From positions 1-7,672 of the forward strand of contig CADBXH010000108.1 in NCBI GenBank assembly GCA_902798605.1: DNA of 7,672 bases, read 5' to 3'. This document shows positions 1 to 6,548 of this stretch, one piece after another. Below the pieces are notes generated by a model. That model did not search any database, was not told the origin of the DNA, and worked only from the letters and a program-made list of their open reading frames with translations. Each line of letters opens with the position of its first letter. The stretch's first letter is position 1. The translations under genes and the position numbers were made by a program. The DNA is from an uncultured Ruminococcus sp. (lineage in GTDB: Bacteria > Bacillota_A > Clostridia > Oscillospirales > Acutalibacteraceae).

Positions 1-250
1 ATACTCTTTCCTCGTCTACCTGCCTGATTTACACATTAAGGTTACGGTTACCTTTTGGACTTCGTTGCCGTTTGCCAACTTATCCGCTTAATGCGCCTTT
101 GTATCAGGTTTCTGTTCGTCAGGCTACGATTTCGCTATCCCTTCTTCTCGCCTGCACCTCGCGATACAAACCTTGGGAGTCGCTTCTGAGTTCGTCGGTA
201 ACTACGCCTCGGTGGACTTTCACCACAGAGCATTGATATGCCCGTCATAC
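1..250 (-). mobile_element. Group IIC intron, 5' part (domain I), truncated by the left edge
   Basis: Read on the minus strand this is a structured non-coding RNA with the order of elements of group IIC domain I. It starts GUAUGACGGG at 250, close to the GUGYG consensus. A hairpin at 212-226 has a GUGG/CCAC stem around the loop UGAAAGU. An 8-bp stem pairs 163-170 with 98-105, and an inner stem pairs 150-154 with 120-124. Next comes the GAACAGAAAC stretch, and then the EBS1 region, where AAACG (69-73) is complementary to the five bases before the intron (251-255). From memory, the order and much of the sequence match the Oceanobacillus iheyensis group IIC intron, including GGCA...CGAAGUCC and GUAAAU...GAGGAAAGA. 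The position behind a terminator stem, in sense orientation, is the known target preference of this class. Domains II-VI and any reverse transcriptase gene in domain IV lie beyond position 1, so splicing competence cannot be judged. The class is well supported; the exact 5' base is less certain. Confidence 0.85.
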
Positions 251-257
251 AAACGCG

Positions 258-284
258 AAACGGCAGCCGAATTGACTGCCGTTT
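258..284 (-). terminator. Terminator hairpin of the starch-binding gene, group IIC intron target
   Basis: A perfect 9-bp stem (AAACGGCAG/CTGCCGTTT, 258-266 with 276-284) closes a 9-base loop ten bases after the stop codon at 294-296. On the minus strand it is followed by TTTCGCGTTT and then the intron, so the U-tract is short and interrupted. On the plus strand it is followed by GTTTTTGATATTTTT, a better U-tract, so it may work in both directions. It probably ended transcription of the upstream gene before the intron arrived and also served as the intron's recognition structure. Confidence 0.8.
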
Positions 285-293
285 TTGATATTT

Positions 294-1970
294 TTAAAAC
301 TTATCAATCATCTCAGCTGCGTACTGTTGGATAAGCGTTGCGTCGGCTACGGTCACGATACCGTCGCGGTTGGTGTCAGCTGCAGCAAGCTCGGTCGGGG
401 TGAAATCTCTCATCTCCGCCGCGTACTCCTGAACCATAGTAGCGTCCGCTACGGTGATTATACCGTCACCTGTAACATCGCCGAGGGTGAAGCTGCCCGG
501 AGCAGCGGGCTCGGTGGTTTCGGTCGGGTCTGTGGGATCATAAGTATATGCCTTTACCCTATAATGACCGAGATCGTTTTGTGTACCGTCCATCCAGTAA
601 CCGTCGGGTGTGAAGTCGGTGATATCCTCTGTCTGCATATTGCTGCCGTTGCTTACGATAATACCGGCAGCGTTTGCGGGGATCTGACAAATGAACATTT
701 CCTCGCCGTATCCGTTGACGCTTTTTTCGGTTATCGGGGTTCCCGGCCACTCAAGACCGATGGTATTGCCGTCCTCATCCCAAGCGTACATATAGGCTTG
801 CGTCCAGCCAAAGTTATTTGTAAGTGTAATTTCGTGTTCCTTTTGTTCTACGGTAGTCGGCTCGGTTCCGATCTCTAACTGTGTCGAGTTTGTCGGATCA
901 TCGACTATATCATAGCCTGTCACGTAATAATGACCCTGCTCATCCGTTGTGCCGTCCATCCAGTAACCGTCAACGCTGAGATCTGTGATGTCCACTGTCT
1001 GAGCGCCTTTGTTGTTGTGTACGATCATACCAACGGCATCGGCGGGAATGTAGCAGCAGAACATTTCTTCGCCGTATTCGTTGGTTCTTACGTCCTTTAT
1101 TTTAGTTCCCGGCCATTCTCCGCAAAGAGCGTTGCCAGCTTCATCCCAGATGTACAGATAGCCCTGTGACCAGGCAAGAGTGTTTGTAACATTGATTATA
1201 CTCACATAATCGTACTCAACCTCGGTATTCGGCTGAGTATCGGGCTCGGCTGTTGTCATTTCCTGACCCTTGTACTCCTCTACCACATAATGATCCTGCG
1301 AGTCCTTTGTTCCGGGCAGCCAGTACGCTTCAAGATCCAAGGTCGTAATGTCCTCTGTCTGGCGGCCTTTGCCGTCGTTTATAACGATACCGGCAGTGCC
1401 CGCAGGGACGTAGAACCTGTAAACCTGCCAGCCTGTGGCTTCGTCGACGCCATACATAGGCATAAGCGTTCCCGGCCATTCGCCGAAGGTCGCGTTGCCC
1501 TCGTTGTCCCAAGCGTAAAAGTAAACGGTGTCAAAATTCTGTGAGTTATAAAAACCGTACAGGCACGGCTGAGGCTGAGCGGTAGTGCCCTCTGTGGGCT
1601 CGGCTCCCGTGGGATCGGGGATATACTCTGGATATCCCGTTACCTTATAATGACCCAGCTCGTTCTTTGTGCCGTCCATCCAGTAGCCGTCGTAGTGGCA
1701 AAAGTCGGTTATGTCCTCGGTCTGAGCGCCCGCGCCGTTGTTGACGATGATACCTGCCGCATTTTCGGGAACAGTGATGGTAAATATCCTCTCACCGTAA
1801 TCGTTTGTTGATGTATTGGTGACCTTTGTTCCCGGCCATTCGCCGCAAAGCGCGCTGCCGTTTTCATCCCAAGCGTACATATAGGCAGTATACCAACCGA
1901 AATTATCGGTCAGGTCGCGGATACGGATCGGTGCCGGTATAGGGCTCGGTGGTTTCCAAGATATAATCAT
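294..1970 (-). CDS. Multi-CBM26 starch-binding dockerin protein, main (C-terminal) part
   Basis: This frame holds four CBM26-like starch-binding modules and a dockerin. Counting residues from the ATG at 1970, the modules are at about 17-112, 137-232, 256-352 and 380-474. Each runs GW..aYmYAWDE.GN, then (g)EWPGT, a strand ending near IIV.NG...QTeDIT, and finally YWMDGT...GHY.V. Linkers are rich in Thr, Pro and Glu. The type I dockerin (about 496-558) has two calcium loops, D498-V-T-G-D502-G...D509 and D532-T-N-R-D536-G...D543, each followed by a helix ending YAAEM. No catalytic domain is present, so the likely role is to hold starch or malto-oligosaccharides and dock through a cohesin. The ATG at 1970 lacks a Shine-Dalgarno sequence and lies inside codons of the overlapping frame, so it is probably not a true start. 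This frame continues the signal-peptide fragment at 1903-2355 after a frameshift. The CBM26 assignment comes from motif recognition; CBM25 or an unclassified relative is possible. Confidence 0.88.
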   Translation of the reverse strand: MIISWKPPSPIPAPIRIRDLTDNFGWYTAYMYAWDENGSALCGEWPGTKVTNTSTNDYGERIFTITVPENAAGIIVNNGAGAQTEDITDFCHYDGYWMDGTKNELGHYKVTGYPEYIPDPTGAEPTEGTTAQPQPCLYGFYNSQNFDTVYFYAWDNEGNATFGEWPGTLMPMYGVDEATGWQVYRFYVPAGTAGIVINDGKGRQTEDITTLDLEAYWLPGTKDSQDHYVVEEYKGQEMTTAEPDTQPNTEVEYDYVSIINVTNTLAWSQGYLYIWDEAGNALCGEWPGTKIKDVRTNEYGEEMFCCYIPADAVGMIVHNNKGAQTVDITDLSVDGYWMDGTTDEQGHYYVTGYDIVDDPTNSTQLEIGTEPTTVEQKEHEITLTNNFGWTQAYMYAWDEDGNTIGLEWPGTPITEKSVNGYGEEMFICQIPANAAGIIVSNGSNMQTEDITDFTPDGYWMDGTQNDLGHYRVKAYTYDPTDPTETTEPAAPGSFTLGDVTGDGIITVADATMVQEYAAEMRDFTPTELAAADTNRDGIVTVADATLIQQYAAEMIDKF

Positions 1971-2256
1971 TGTGACTTACATAGTAATGACCGAGTTCGT
2001 CTGTTTCGCCGCTGAGATAGTATGTATCATAGCCTAAGTCGGTGACATCAACGGTCTGACGATAATAGCCGTCGTTCAGAACAAAACCCGCTGCGCCTTC
2101 AGGCAGATTGATAACATAGGCGGTTACGCAGCCCTGATGCGGGTTGATGGCTTCAAGCTGAACGCCCGGCCATTCACCGCAGAGCGCGTTGCCTTCGCTG
2201 TCCCAAGCGTACAACAAAACCTGGCCCCAGTTTTCGGTATCCTCAAAATACTTAGC
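549..2256 (-). repeat. Five tandem CBM26-like modules
   Basis: The five protein-level repeats of about 95 residues lie at 1975-2256, 1635-1922, 1275-1562, 915-1205 and 549-833, in protein order. Modules 1, 2 and 4 share NALCGEWPG or SALCGEWPG. Module 3 has TFGEWPG and module 5 has IGLEWPG. Modules 2, 4 and 5 end YWMDGT, while modules 1 and 3 end YYLSGE and YWLPGT. The DNA of the copies has drifted, so this looks like old duplication rather than a recent tandem array. Confidence 0.85.
1903..1970 (-). other. Frameshift junction in the starch-binding gene
   Basis: The upstream frame reads ETTEPYTGTDP and then runs out of register into YPRPDR and a stop. The downstream frame only becomes module-like at about 1920 (RDLTDNFGW), where the equivalent start of the last module reads TLTNNFGW. 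Restoring one protein needs skipping one base or adding two near 1918-1930. That spot contains the near-duplicated ATCCGT ATCCGC. No recognisable slippery codon plus stop is seen that would argue for programmed +1 shifting. Confidence 0.85.
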
Positions 2257-2355
2257 GTTGTTGTACGACTCGGGCGGAAGCGCAGCGTTAGCCGCGATCG
2301 AGCACATACCGACAAGCAGTGCGACCGTGAGAATGACCGCCAATACTTTTTTCAT
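1903..2355 (-). CDS. Signal peptide and first CBM26-like module of the same starch-binding protein, frameshifted
   Basis: This 150-residue frame begins MKKVLAVILTVALLVG, a typical Sec signal peptide, with probable cleavage after SIAANA near residue 24. Residues 34-127 form a CBM26-like module with LLYAWDSEGNALCGEWPG, FVLNDG..RQTVDVTD and ELGHYYVSH, equivalent to the four modules in the neighbouring frame. After a short TTEPYTGTDP linker it meets a stop codon at 1903-1905, just where the next module continues in another frame. The start at 2355 is preferred over the in-frame ATG at 2370 because a strong AGGAGG lies between them, six bases before 2355. Without the shift the whole gene would span 294-2355 and encode roughly 685 residues. 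As sequenced, this piece would be secreted with one starch-binding module and no dockerin. Confidence 0.85.
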   Translation of the reverse strand: MKKVLAVILTVALLVGMCSIAANAALPPESYNNAKYFEDTENWGQVLLYAWDSEGNALCGEWPGVQLEAINPHQGCVTAYVINLPEGAAGFVLNDGYYRQTVDVTDLGYDTYYLSGETDELGHYYVSHNDYILETTEPYTGTDPYPRPDR

Positions 2356-2360
2356 AACAC

Positions 2361-2368
2361 TCCTCCTC
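2361..2368 (-). promoter_or_regulatory. Ribosome binding site that sets the start at 2355
   Basis: The minus strand reads ATGAGGAGGAGTGTTATG. The strong AGGAGG (2362-2367) overlaps the ATG at 2370 and lies six bases before the ATG at 2355. It therefore serves the second ATG and makes the protein begin MKKVLAV. Confidence 0.85.
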
Positions 2369-2392
2369 ATTCTATATACTAATCTAATTTAT

Positions 2393-2420
2393 ATTATATC
2401 ACAACTGACAGAAAAATCCA
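2393..2420 (-). promoter_or_regulatory. Promoter of the starch-binding gene, extended -10 type
   Basis: On the minus strand a perfect TATAAT (2393-2398) is preceded by TG-A, giving the extended -10 motif TGATATAAT. The best -35 at a 16-base spacing is a weak TGGATT (2415-2420). It lies about 37 bases before the start codon at 2355, which leaves a short leader. This is a housekeeping sigma-A type site judged by eye. Confidence 0.55.
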
Positions 2421-2454
2421 TTAATAATATACACAAAACAAAACTATTATGTTG

Positions 2455-2481
2455 TTGAACATAACTAATTATTTGAACATA
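2455..2481. repeat. 9-bp direct repeat in the divergent intergenic region
   Basis: TTGAACATA occurs at 2455-2463 and again at 2473-2481, 18 bases apart start to start. A 10-bp palindrome, TTGAATTCAA, follows at 2499-2508. Lying between two divergent promoters, these could be regulator sites. The region is very AT-rich, so chance repeats are also plausible. Nothing else is seen in the stretch from about 2421 to 2580. Confidence 0.3.
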
Positions 2482-2580
2482 TCATGCTTTGATTTTCTTT
2501 GAATTCAATATAAAAATGTGCATAATCACCCTAAAATTCAAAATATTTTTCTAATTCCGAAAATTATTTATCAAAAACAG

Positions 2581-2609
2581 TGGAAAATCGAATAATAATG
2601 TGTTATAAT
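2581..2609 (+). promoter_or_regulatory. Promoter of the pseudokinase operon, extended -10 type
   Basis: A perfect TATAAT at 2604-2609 is preceded by TG-T at 2601-2603, giving the extended motif TGTTATAAT. TGGAAA at 2581-2586 matches four of six -35 bases at a 17-base spacing. It lies about 50 bases before the ATG at 2663, which has its own AAGGAG (2650-2655) seven bases upstream. Confidence 0.65.
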
Positions 2610-2662
2610 ATTAAGGAATATAAATTTTAGAATCAAATAATCAAAGAATAAGGAGTTTTAAA

Positions 2663-4795
2663 ATGGCTAAATTCAAACTACCCGAGCCTCTAAGATCTTG
2701 GAAGGTGATCGAAAGGCTTGAAGACGTTAACGGAAAAGCCGTCTACAAGGTTTCTAAAAAAGAGATCGACGGCAGTACCACAAACGCTGTTTTGACACAA
2801 ATTACTTATCAGGGCGAAAACTACAACGACGAAAATATTGACTACCTGCTCAATGAATCCGACTTTATCCGGTCGATAATCGACATCGGCAGAGTCAGCA
2901 ACTACTTGGACGTCGGTACCAACGAAAACGAAAGAAAGAAAGAATTTGACCTTTTCATCGTTACCGAGGATATCCCTTCGCTTGCCGAGGAGCTTCAAAC
3001 CAAAAATATGGAAGAAGACGATATCGTAGACTTTGGTCTGCAGATGAGCGAGGTCCTTGAAAAGCTCGAGGAGAACAAAATATTCCACGGCAACATCAAG
3101 CCCGACAATATCTATGTCACTCCCGACGGCCGCTACAAGCTCGGCGGATTTATCGACGCAGAGAGCAAGGTCAACGACCTTACATATGTAGCTCCCGAGA
3201 TACAGCGAAACGAAAAGGCGGACTATACGACCGATATCTATTCTACCGGTCTTTTGATGTACTCGTTGGCAAACGAAGGACAGCTCCCCTTTGAGGAATC
3301 CGACGTTACCCCCAAGGAAGCTATGGTAAAGCGCTTTGAGGGCGAGACCGTTCCCGCTCCGCAAAACGGAAGCGAAAAGCTAAAGAGCGTTATTATGATC
3401 GCCTGTCAGCCCGAAAACAAAAACCGCTGGAAAAATGCGGGCAACCTCAAAAACGCTCTTAACGCTATCCAAGCAGAAAACAAAGAGGACAAGGAAGCCA
3501 AAGAAAACGTTATCGTTCCCGAAACTACCGACTTTGAGGATAATGTTTTTGAACAGGATAACAAGGATGACGACGCGGACAAAGACGATAATAACGCTGC
3601 TGCAGTAGGCGCGGGTATCTTAGCAGGAGCCGCCGCTGTAGGCGCAGGTATAGCAGCCGCAAACGCCGCCGGTGATGACAACGCTCCCTCTGATATTGAA
3701 CAGCTTGAAAAAGAGCTCGATAGCAAGAGCGATCCCGGCTTCGCAGACGACAACGACCAATATGAATCACTTAACAACGATAACTTTGATGTTCCCGCGG
3801 ATAACGAGATAGACAACAGAGTTTTCGATAACTATCAGACAAAGGTGTTCAGCCTTAACGACGCTATCAAAAGCGGTGAAAAGGATTACGGCGATTACTT
3901 TGACGAGCCGGAACCCGAGCCCAAGAACGCGCCCGAAGCCTCCGAAGGAGTTCAGCACCCGGGCGAATTTGAAGACTACACGGTTTTTGACGACCACGAC
4001 GATCCCGACGGTCAAAAGCCCAAAAAGAGCAAAAAAGGACTTATTATCGCGATCATTATCGGTATAGTCGTTTTGCTCGCGCTGTTGGGTACGTTTGCGT
4101 ACTTTGCGGTCGAAAAAGGCTTGATACCAAATCCGTTTGAACAAACACAGACGACCTCCGCGACTGAAGAAACGACGGTTCAGCCCACGACTGACGCTAA
4201 AAAGCAGCAGCCCACCACCGCTCCCGCAACTACGGTCCCGACTACTACAAAGCCCACAGAGCCCGCTTTAAAATCTCTTATCAGGGTAGTAGGCGAGCCT
4301 CTTGAGACAGCTAAGCAGATGCTCGAGGCAGAAGGCTACAACGTAGTTATCGGCGAGTACTACTACGACGATTTCTATTATGAGGGCAATGTTATTTCTC
4401 AGTACCCCGAGGCTTATACCGAGGTAGAACCCGGCAGCACGATCACTCTTAACATCTCGCTCGGACCCGAGCAAAAGACGAGCTCAGAGACTTCGGAATC
4501 ATCTGAAGATGAAGATGACGACGATAACGGCGATAACGGCGATTCAGGATATTCTTACAGCAACTCGAGTTATCTGAGCGAGGATACCGTTAAGAATATG
4601 AGCAGCTCAGAGGTCAACCTTGCGATCAACGAAATTTACGCAAGGCACGGAATGATCTTTACTAGCCCCGCGCTTGATTCTTACTTTAGATCACAGGATT
4701 GGTACGAACCGAAAATCCCTTATTCGGAATTTGATATGAGTGTATTAAACGATGTTGAGAAAGCAAACTTTAACCTCCTGTTACAGTACAGATAA
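2663..4795 (+). CDS. Membrane-anchored Ser/Thr kinase-like protein (predicted pseudokinase) with PASTA and YARHG domains
   Basis: The 710-residue protein resembles PknB/PrkC receptor kinases in layout. Residues about 13-265 have a kinase fold: FHGNIKPDNIYV (141-152), YVAPE (175-179) and DIYSTG..MYSLANEGQLPF (191-210). Key catalytic residues look lost. There is no glycine-rich GxGxxG loop, the VAVK-type lysine aligns with L44 in NAVL, the HRD aspartate is N144 in HGN, and the DFG region reads GGF (161-163). N149 is kept. An acidic linker (about 280-455) contains an Ala/Gly segment (312-336). A membrane helix at 459-481 follows KPKKSKK, so the kinase fold is cytosolic. Outside are a Thr/Pro linker, one PASTA domain (about 538-601), an acidic Ser-rich spacer and a C-terminal YARHG domain (about 641-710, with IYARHGMIF at 658-666). 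PASTA binds peptidoglycan or muropeptides in relatives. I infer a binding or sensing role without phosphotransfer. The next gene starts 15 bases downstream in the same operon. Confidence 0.88.
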   Translation: MAKFKLPEPLRSWKVIERLEDVNGKAVYKVSKKEIDGSTTNAVLTQITYQGENYNDENIDYLLNESDFIRSIIDIGRVSNYLDVGTNENERKKEFDLFIVTEDIPSLAEELQTKNMEEDDIVDFGLQMSEVLEKLEENKIFHGNIKPDNIYVTPDGRYKLGGFIDAESKVNDLTYVAPEIQRNEKADYTTDIYSTGLLMYSLANEGQLPFEESDVTPKEAMVKRFEGETVPAPQNGSEKLKSVIMIACQPENKNRWKNAGNLKNALNAIQAENKEDKEAKENVIVPETTDFEDNVFEQDNKDDDADKDDNNAAAVGAGILAGAAAVGAGIAAANAAGDDNAPSDIEQLEKELDSKSDPGFADDNDQYESLNNDNFDVPADNEIDNRVFDNYQTKVFSLNDAIKSGEKDYGDYFDEPEPEPKNAPEASEGVQHPGEFEDYTVFDDHDDPDGQKPKKSKKGLIIAIIIGIVVLLALLGTFAYFAVEKGLIPNPFEQTQTTSATEETTVQPTTDAKKQQPTTAPATTVPTTTKPTEPALKSLIRVVGEPLETAKQMLEAEGYNVVIGEYYYDDFYYEGNVISQYPEAYTEVEPGSTITLNISLGPEQKTSSETSESSEDEDDDDNGDNGDSGYSYSNSSYLSEDTVKNMSSSEVNLAINEIYARHGMIFTSPALDSYFRSQDWYEPKIPYSEFDMSVLNDVEKANFNLLLQYR

Positions 4796-4810
4796 TTCCG
4801 GAGTTTCAAG

Positions 4811-6529
4811 ATGAAAGAAAAGGTATTAAAGCTGATTAAAAGTAAATCCCTATTCGCGATTTTGCTGAATATCGTGTTTATGGCGATCTGCGTGGGATTG
4901 ACTTCATTTTCTTATGTTGACGTCAGCGACTATAACAATTCAATATTGATATGTAATCAGCATTTTTACTATAGCAGCTCAATAAACTACATTATGGCTG
5001 CTATCATAGGTACTATCCAGTATGTGTTCACTGACTTCAACTGCTTTGTACTGGTCGAGATACTGCTTTCATTTATGGCTTTTTCAAGCTTTACATTTGT
5101 CTTTTTAGACAAGTACAACTCGCGCAAGGCTGTTATCTTCTCTATCGTTATCAATATTGTTTTTACACTGAACCATTACTCATATATCAACAGCACAAAA
5201 ACCGCTGCTTTGCTGCTTACCGCAGGATTTTTGCTGGTGCTCAACGCTATACGCAACAAGCGTTACAGCTTTTCGTGCTGGCTCGGAGTACTCGAGATCA
5301 TCCTCGGTTCGTTCTTTAATATCGTATACTTCTTTGTGGCGCTCGGATTTGCTATCGCGTTCTTCTTTGGCGATATGATCGCAAAAAGGAAGTACAGGCT
5401 TGATTTTCAAAAGCTGTTTTGGTATTTCAGACCGTTTTTGCTTATGTTTTTGCTCATTGCGGTTTTGGGCGTAGGACTCAGCCAGTTCTCGTACACCGTC
5501 AATCACGCTACGCCCGAAGGCAAGAATTATTACGATTATTCGATGTATACAAACTCGATCGACACCCTACCCTACCCCGACTACGATGAAAACGCCGAGG
5601 AGTTCGCAAAGGTCGGCATCGACAACGACAGCGAATATGAGCTTCTAAAAGCCGGCTATTACGATGACAGCAAGATGCTCAACAACAACGCGTTAAAGCT
5701 TGTGAGCGAACTGCAAAAGAAGGAAAACTCAAAAACGATCCTTTACGCCGTGACCGAGGTATTTACCGATCTGGCAAATTACGTCGTCACGCTGAGCACA
5801 CGACTGATAGTGATGCTCGTATATATTGGTATCTCGATAGTGTTCATTCTGTATCACAAAAACAGGTTTTCTTTCTTCCCGCTGTTTTATCTGCTCTCGG
5901 GATTTGCCGCGAGCGTTGTGCTGAGGTACCTTTACAACGGCGCGGAGTATCTTACATACGGTATCTGGCTTATGATGATCGTGCTGCTTATCGCTTCGTT
6001 CAACTTTGAGGTCGAACGAAGCGATAAGCCGAGCTCGAAGCTGAGGATGAACAACGGATACTTTATTATGTCTATCGCCGTGATTTTGGCGCTTACCGCA
6101 AGCTACGCGACGCTCTATACAATACACAAGCCCGAGGATAAAAGCGACGACGTGCCGCAGCACCTGATTTCGGAAATCAGCAGAAATCCCGATTATTACT
6201 ATGTTATGGACACGCAGACCCAAAAGGAGTTCTTAAAATACACAGAGAACTATCTGCATCCGCTCTGGGGCTTTAGAGAGGGTTATCTTGAAAACCTCGA
6301 CAGCTTTGGGTATTTCCATAACTACGAGCTTTTGCGCAAGCGTAATCTGCCCGATAATATCTATGAGGCTGTGCTGAAAAACCGAAAGATTCAGGTTATA
6401 GATAAAAACATCACCTTTAAAAAGGAAAAGTATTTTACGATAAATTATGTTCAGGCACCTCAAACCGCGATATATAATCAAGTCGAGGATCTCGACGATT
6501 ATAAGTTCTATGAAGTAGAGATAAACTAA
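4811..6529 (+). CDS. Multi-pass membrane protein of unknown function with C-terminal extracytoplasmic domain
   Basis: I do not recognise this 572-residue protein as a named gene. About eleven hydrophobic spans are visible, near residues 13-32, 58-74, 77-99, 105-121, 131-146, two between 155 and 188, then 205-224, 331-348, 354-371, 378-396 and 417-435. A basic N-terminus suggests a cytoplasmic start. The first outside loop (33-57) contains YVDVSDYNNS with D37 and D40. A large polar loop covers about 225-330, and a soluble tail of about 135 residues ends the protein. Many early spans, an acidic first loop and a C-terminal extracytoplasmic domain are the layout of GT-C glycosyltransferases and related polymer enzymes, but no diagnostic motif was confirmed. 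It starts 15 bases after the pseudokinase stop, with GGAG seven bases before the ATG, so the two are probably co-transcribed and translationally linked. A role in making or moving an envelope glycan is a guess from context. Confidence 0.85.
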   Translation: MKEKVLKLIKSKSLFAILLNIVFMAICVGLTSFSYVDVSDYNNSILICNQHFYYSSSINYIMAAIIGTIQYVFTDFNCFVLVEILLSFMAFSSFTFVFLDKYNSRKAVIFSIVINIVFTLNHYSYINSTKTAALLLTAGFLLVLNAIRNKRYSFSCWLGVLEIILGSFFNIVYFFVALGFAIAFFFGDMIAKRKYRLDFQKLFWYFRPFLLMFLLIAVLGVGLSQFSYTVNHATPEGKNYYDYSMYTNSIDTLPYPDYDENAEEFAKVGIDNDSEYELLKAGYYDDSKMLNNNALKLVSELQKKENSKTILYAVTEVFTDLANYVVTLSTRLIVMLVYIGISIVFILYHKNRFSFFPLFYLLSGFAASVVLRYLYNGAEYLTYGIWLMMIVLLIASFNFEVERSDKPSSKLRMNNGYFIMSIAVILALTASYATLYTIHKPEDKSDDVPQHLISEISRNPDYYYVMDTQTQKEFLKYTENYLHPLWGFREGYLENLDSFGYFHNYELLRKRNLPDNIYEAVLKNRKIQVIDKNITFKKEKYFTINYVQAPQTAIYNQVEDLDDYKFYEVEIN

Positions 6530-6548
6530 AAAAACATACACTTAATAA

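Noticed and set aside
163..170. Stems in 1-250 as a riboswitch or CRISPR-like repeat
   Set aside because: There is no repeated unit. The block sits downstream of a gene rather than upstream, and the whole stretch fits group IIC domain I better.
285..1544. Long plus-strand open frames over the starch-binding gene
   Set aside because: They are antisense to a gene with clear modules and a dockerin, show no domain sense, and have no ribosome binding site or promoter. They are shadow frames.
1903..1970. Programmed +1 ribosomal frameshift joining the two parts of the starch-binding protein
   Set aside because: The overlap has no slippery P-site codon next to a stop or rare codon where the shift must occur, and no Shine-Dalgarno-like stimulator was seen. 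An indel or sequencing error is simpler.
1970..1970. ATG at 1970 as an independent start with translational coupling
   Set aside because: There is no Shine-Dalgarno sequence, and the first 16 residues (ISWKPPSPIPAP and so on) are an out-of-frame reading of the upstream linker.
4811..6529. MurJ or Wzx-type flippase for the multi-pass protein
   Set aside because: The span count is low, and the large central loop and long soluble C-terminal tail do not fit those families.
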